A stretch of 64,000 nucleotides of DNA. Origin: an uncultured Clostridia bacterium (GTDB taxonomy: Bacteria > Bacillota > Clostridia > TANB77 > CAG-508). Position numbers and translations under genes: made by a program. The notes beneath the pieces are model-generated. The model searched no databases. It saw nothing but the letters and a program-made list of their open reading frames with translations, and was not told the origin of the DNA. The stretch is from NCBI GenBank assembly GCA_947630185.1, contig CANRGT010000008.1, positions 1-64,000 of the forward strand, given 5' to 3'. Position 1 is the first letter of the stretch; each line of letters starts with the position of its first letter. Shown here piece by piece: positions 63,597-64,000 of this stretch.

Positions 63597-63819
63597 AAAT
63601 TTTTTTCATTTCAATAAACACACTAAAAAATTTTTTTTGATTGATTTTTAGGCTTTTTAAAATAATTTTTATATCATTTTTTATGTCGTAATAAGAAAAT
63701 TTTAAAAAAAATCAATATGCTCTTACAGTAAGAAGCATTATAAATGTTAAAAAATATTTTTTTTGAGCGTTCCCTTATTTTATAAAATCAAGTAAAATTT
63801 ATATTGGAGGTGAAAAAAG

Positions 63820-64000
63820 ATGGCAAAACAGGACATACTTGAATTTCTGTTCGACAGAAAAATGGATGAAGATAATTTTCATTTCAATAAAAAGGGAGAA
63901 CTTAGAAACTATCGAAAAAATATATCAAATACTTCTGAAACACTTTATAATTGTATAGATTCTAAAGTACAACCTAATATAAGAAATGAACTAAAGAAAC
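63820..64000 (+). CDS. ICE protein, N-terminal part (runs off the right edge)
   Basis: Starts at ATG 63820 with GGAGGTGA eight bases upstream. The visible 60 residues (MAKQDILEFLFDRKMDEDNF, FNKKGELRNYRKNISNTSET) are hydrophilic and helical. Divergent from the early block with a hairpin-rich gap between. I do not recognise the family; a replication or mobilization protein is possible from its position beside the hairpin array. Confidence 0.6.
   Translation, partial: MAKQDILEFLFDRKMDEDNFHFNKKGELRNYRKNISNTSETLYNCIDSKVQPNIRNELKK

Larger units (their letters stand above)
27811..64000. mobile_element. Integrative and conjugative element (left end to beyond the window)
   Basis: It begins at the break in the tRNA-fMet half-gene. 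It carries a plus-strand transfer block (pilin, PrgI, VirB4, VirB6, M23 hydrolase, sortase, adhesin, VirD4), a cargo block to about 52460, and a minus-strand early block (AbrB-like protein to DUF4313-like protein). A possible recombination directionality factor at 61748 suggests a serine recombinase beyond 64000. The right junction with the tRNA 3' half is not in the window. Five genes contain CGG-associated +1 shifts. Confidence 0.85.

Noticed and set aside
28183..64000. An ICE-encoded tRNA that could read CGG or CGGN
   Set aside because: I searched for T-arm sequences (GTTCGANTC type) in the ICE part of the window; candidates at 47161, 50161 and 50761 lie inside coding frames and lack tRNA arms. 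One may exist beyond the window.

Overview
This is a very AT-rich window with Clostridia-like gene content: ChW-repeat surface protein, YkvI, CvpA and LCP proteins, a DacF-type carboxypeptidase, ComEA, SpoVG, and strong AGGAGG ribosome sites. The standard code with AUG, GUG and UUG starts fits. It looks like a chromosome of an uncultured, probably gut-associated low-GC Firmicute carrying a large integrative conjugative element (ICE).

Layout. 1-885: edge of one mobile element (N-terminus of an HTH replication-type protein, a multi-branched inverted-repeat structure) abutting a decapitated M14 peptidase gene. 1016-4309: two minus-strand genes (purB and a membrane protein) that look richer in GC than their neighbours and are probably acquired. 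4619-27579: chromosomal genes: M18 aminopeptidase, a ChW/Cys-repeat surface protein, a BceAB/MacB-like ABC exporter, a 2.8 kb segment with an HD-domain gene bounded by copies of a tRNA-Arg 3' end, a Gdt1-family transporter, a Gld-like ABC system, YkvI, then DUF5711, CvpA, LCP, DacF and ComEA. 27725-28075: a tRNA-fMet locus with a perfect promoter feeding a 5' half-tRNA, followed 190 bp later by an intact tRNA-fMet. This is taken as the left ICE junction.

27811-64000 (open at the right): the ICE. The plus-strand transfer block holds a Rep-like HTH protein, VirB2-like pilin, PrgI, VirB4, VirB6, an M23 hydrolase, sortase, a thioester/Cna-B adhesin, SpoVG, a RusA-like nuclease, a Replic_Relax-like protein and VirD4. 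A cargo block follows: Nudix, several membrane proteins, an XRE regulator, an S1-like protein, and a sigma/anti-sigma/metzincin/SurA-like cassette. A minus-strand early or maintenance block runs toward it: AbrB-like protein, primase, ArdC-like protein, PcfJ, PcfK, SSB, an S6-like protein, a DUF3846-like protein, a Rad50-like ATPase and a putative recombination directionality factor. It sits behind a long leader with a hairpin array and an intrinsic attenuator. No integrase or certain relaxase is visible, so they should lie to the right.

Most striking result. Five core ICE genes (pilin, VirB4, M23 hydrolase, VirD4, primase) are each interrupted by +1 shifts, 11 in total on both strands. Every one is a single extra C directly before a glycine GGN codon, which creates an in-frame CGG. 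By eye, every in-frame CGG in the ICE's genes is such a shift site, and none is read as ordinary arginine. Native AT-rich chromosomal genes almost lack in-frame CGG. This points to a CGG-directed +1 frameshift (or a CGGN four-base codon read as glycine), perhaps tied to an unassigned CGG codon, that would lock the element's transfer and replication genes to a particular decoding state. A second unusual pattern is that eight minus-block proteins end in SsrA-like Val-Ala or Ala-Ala.
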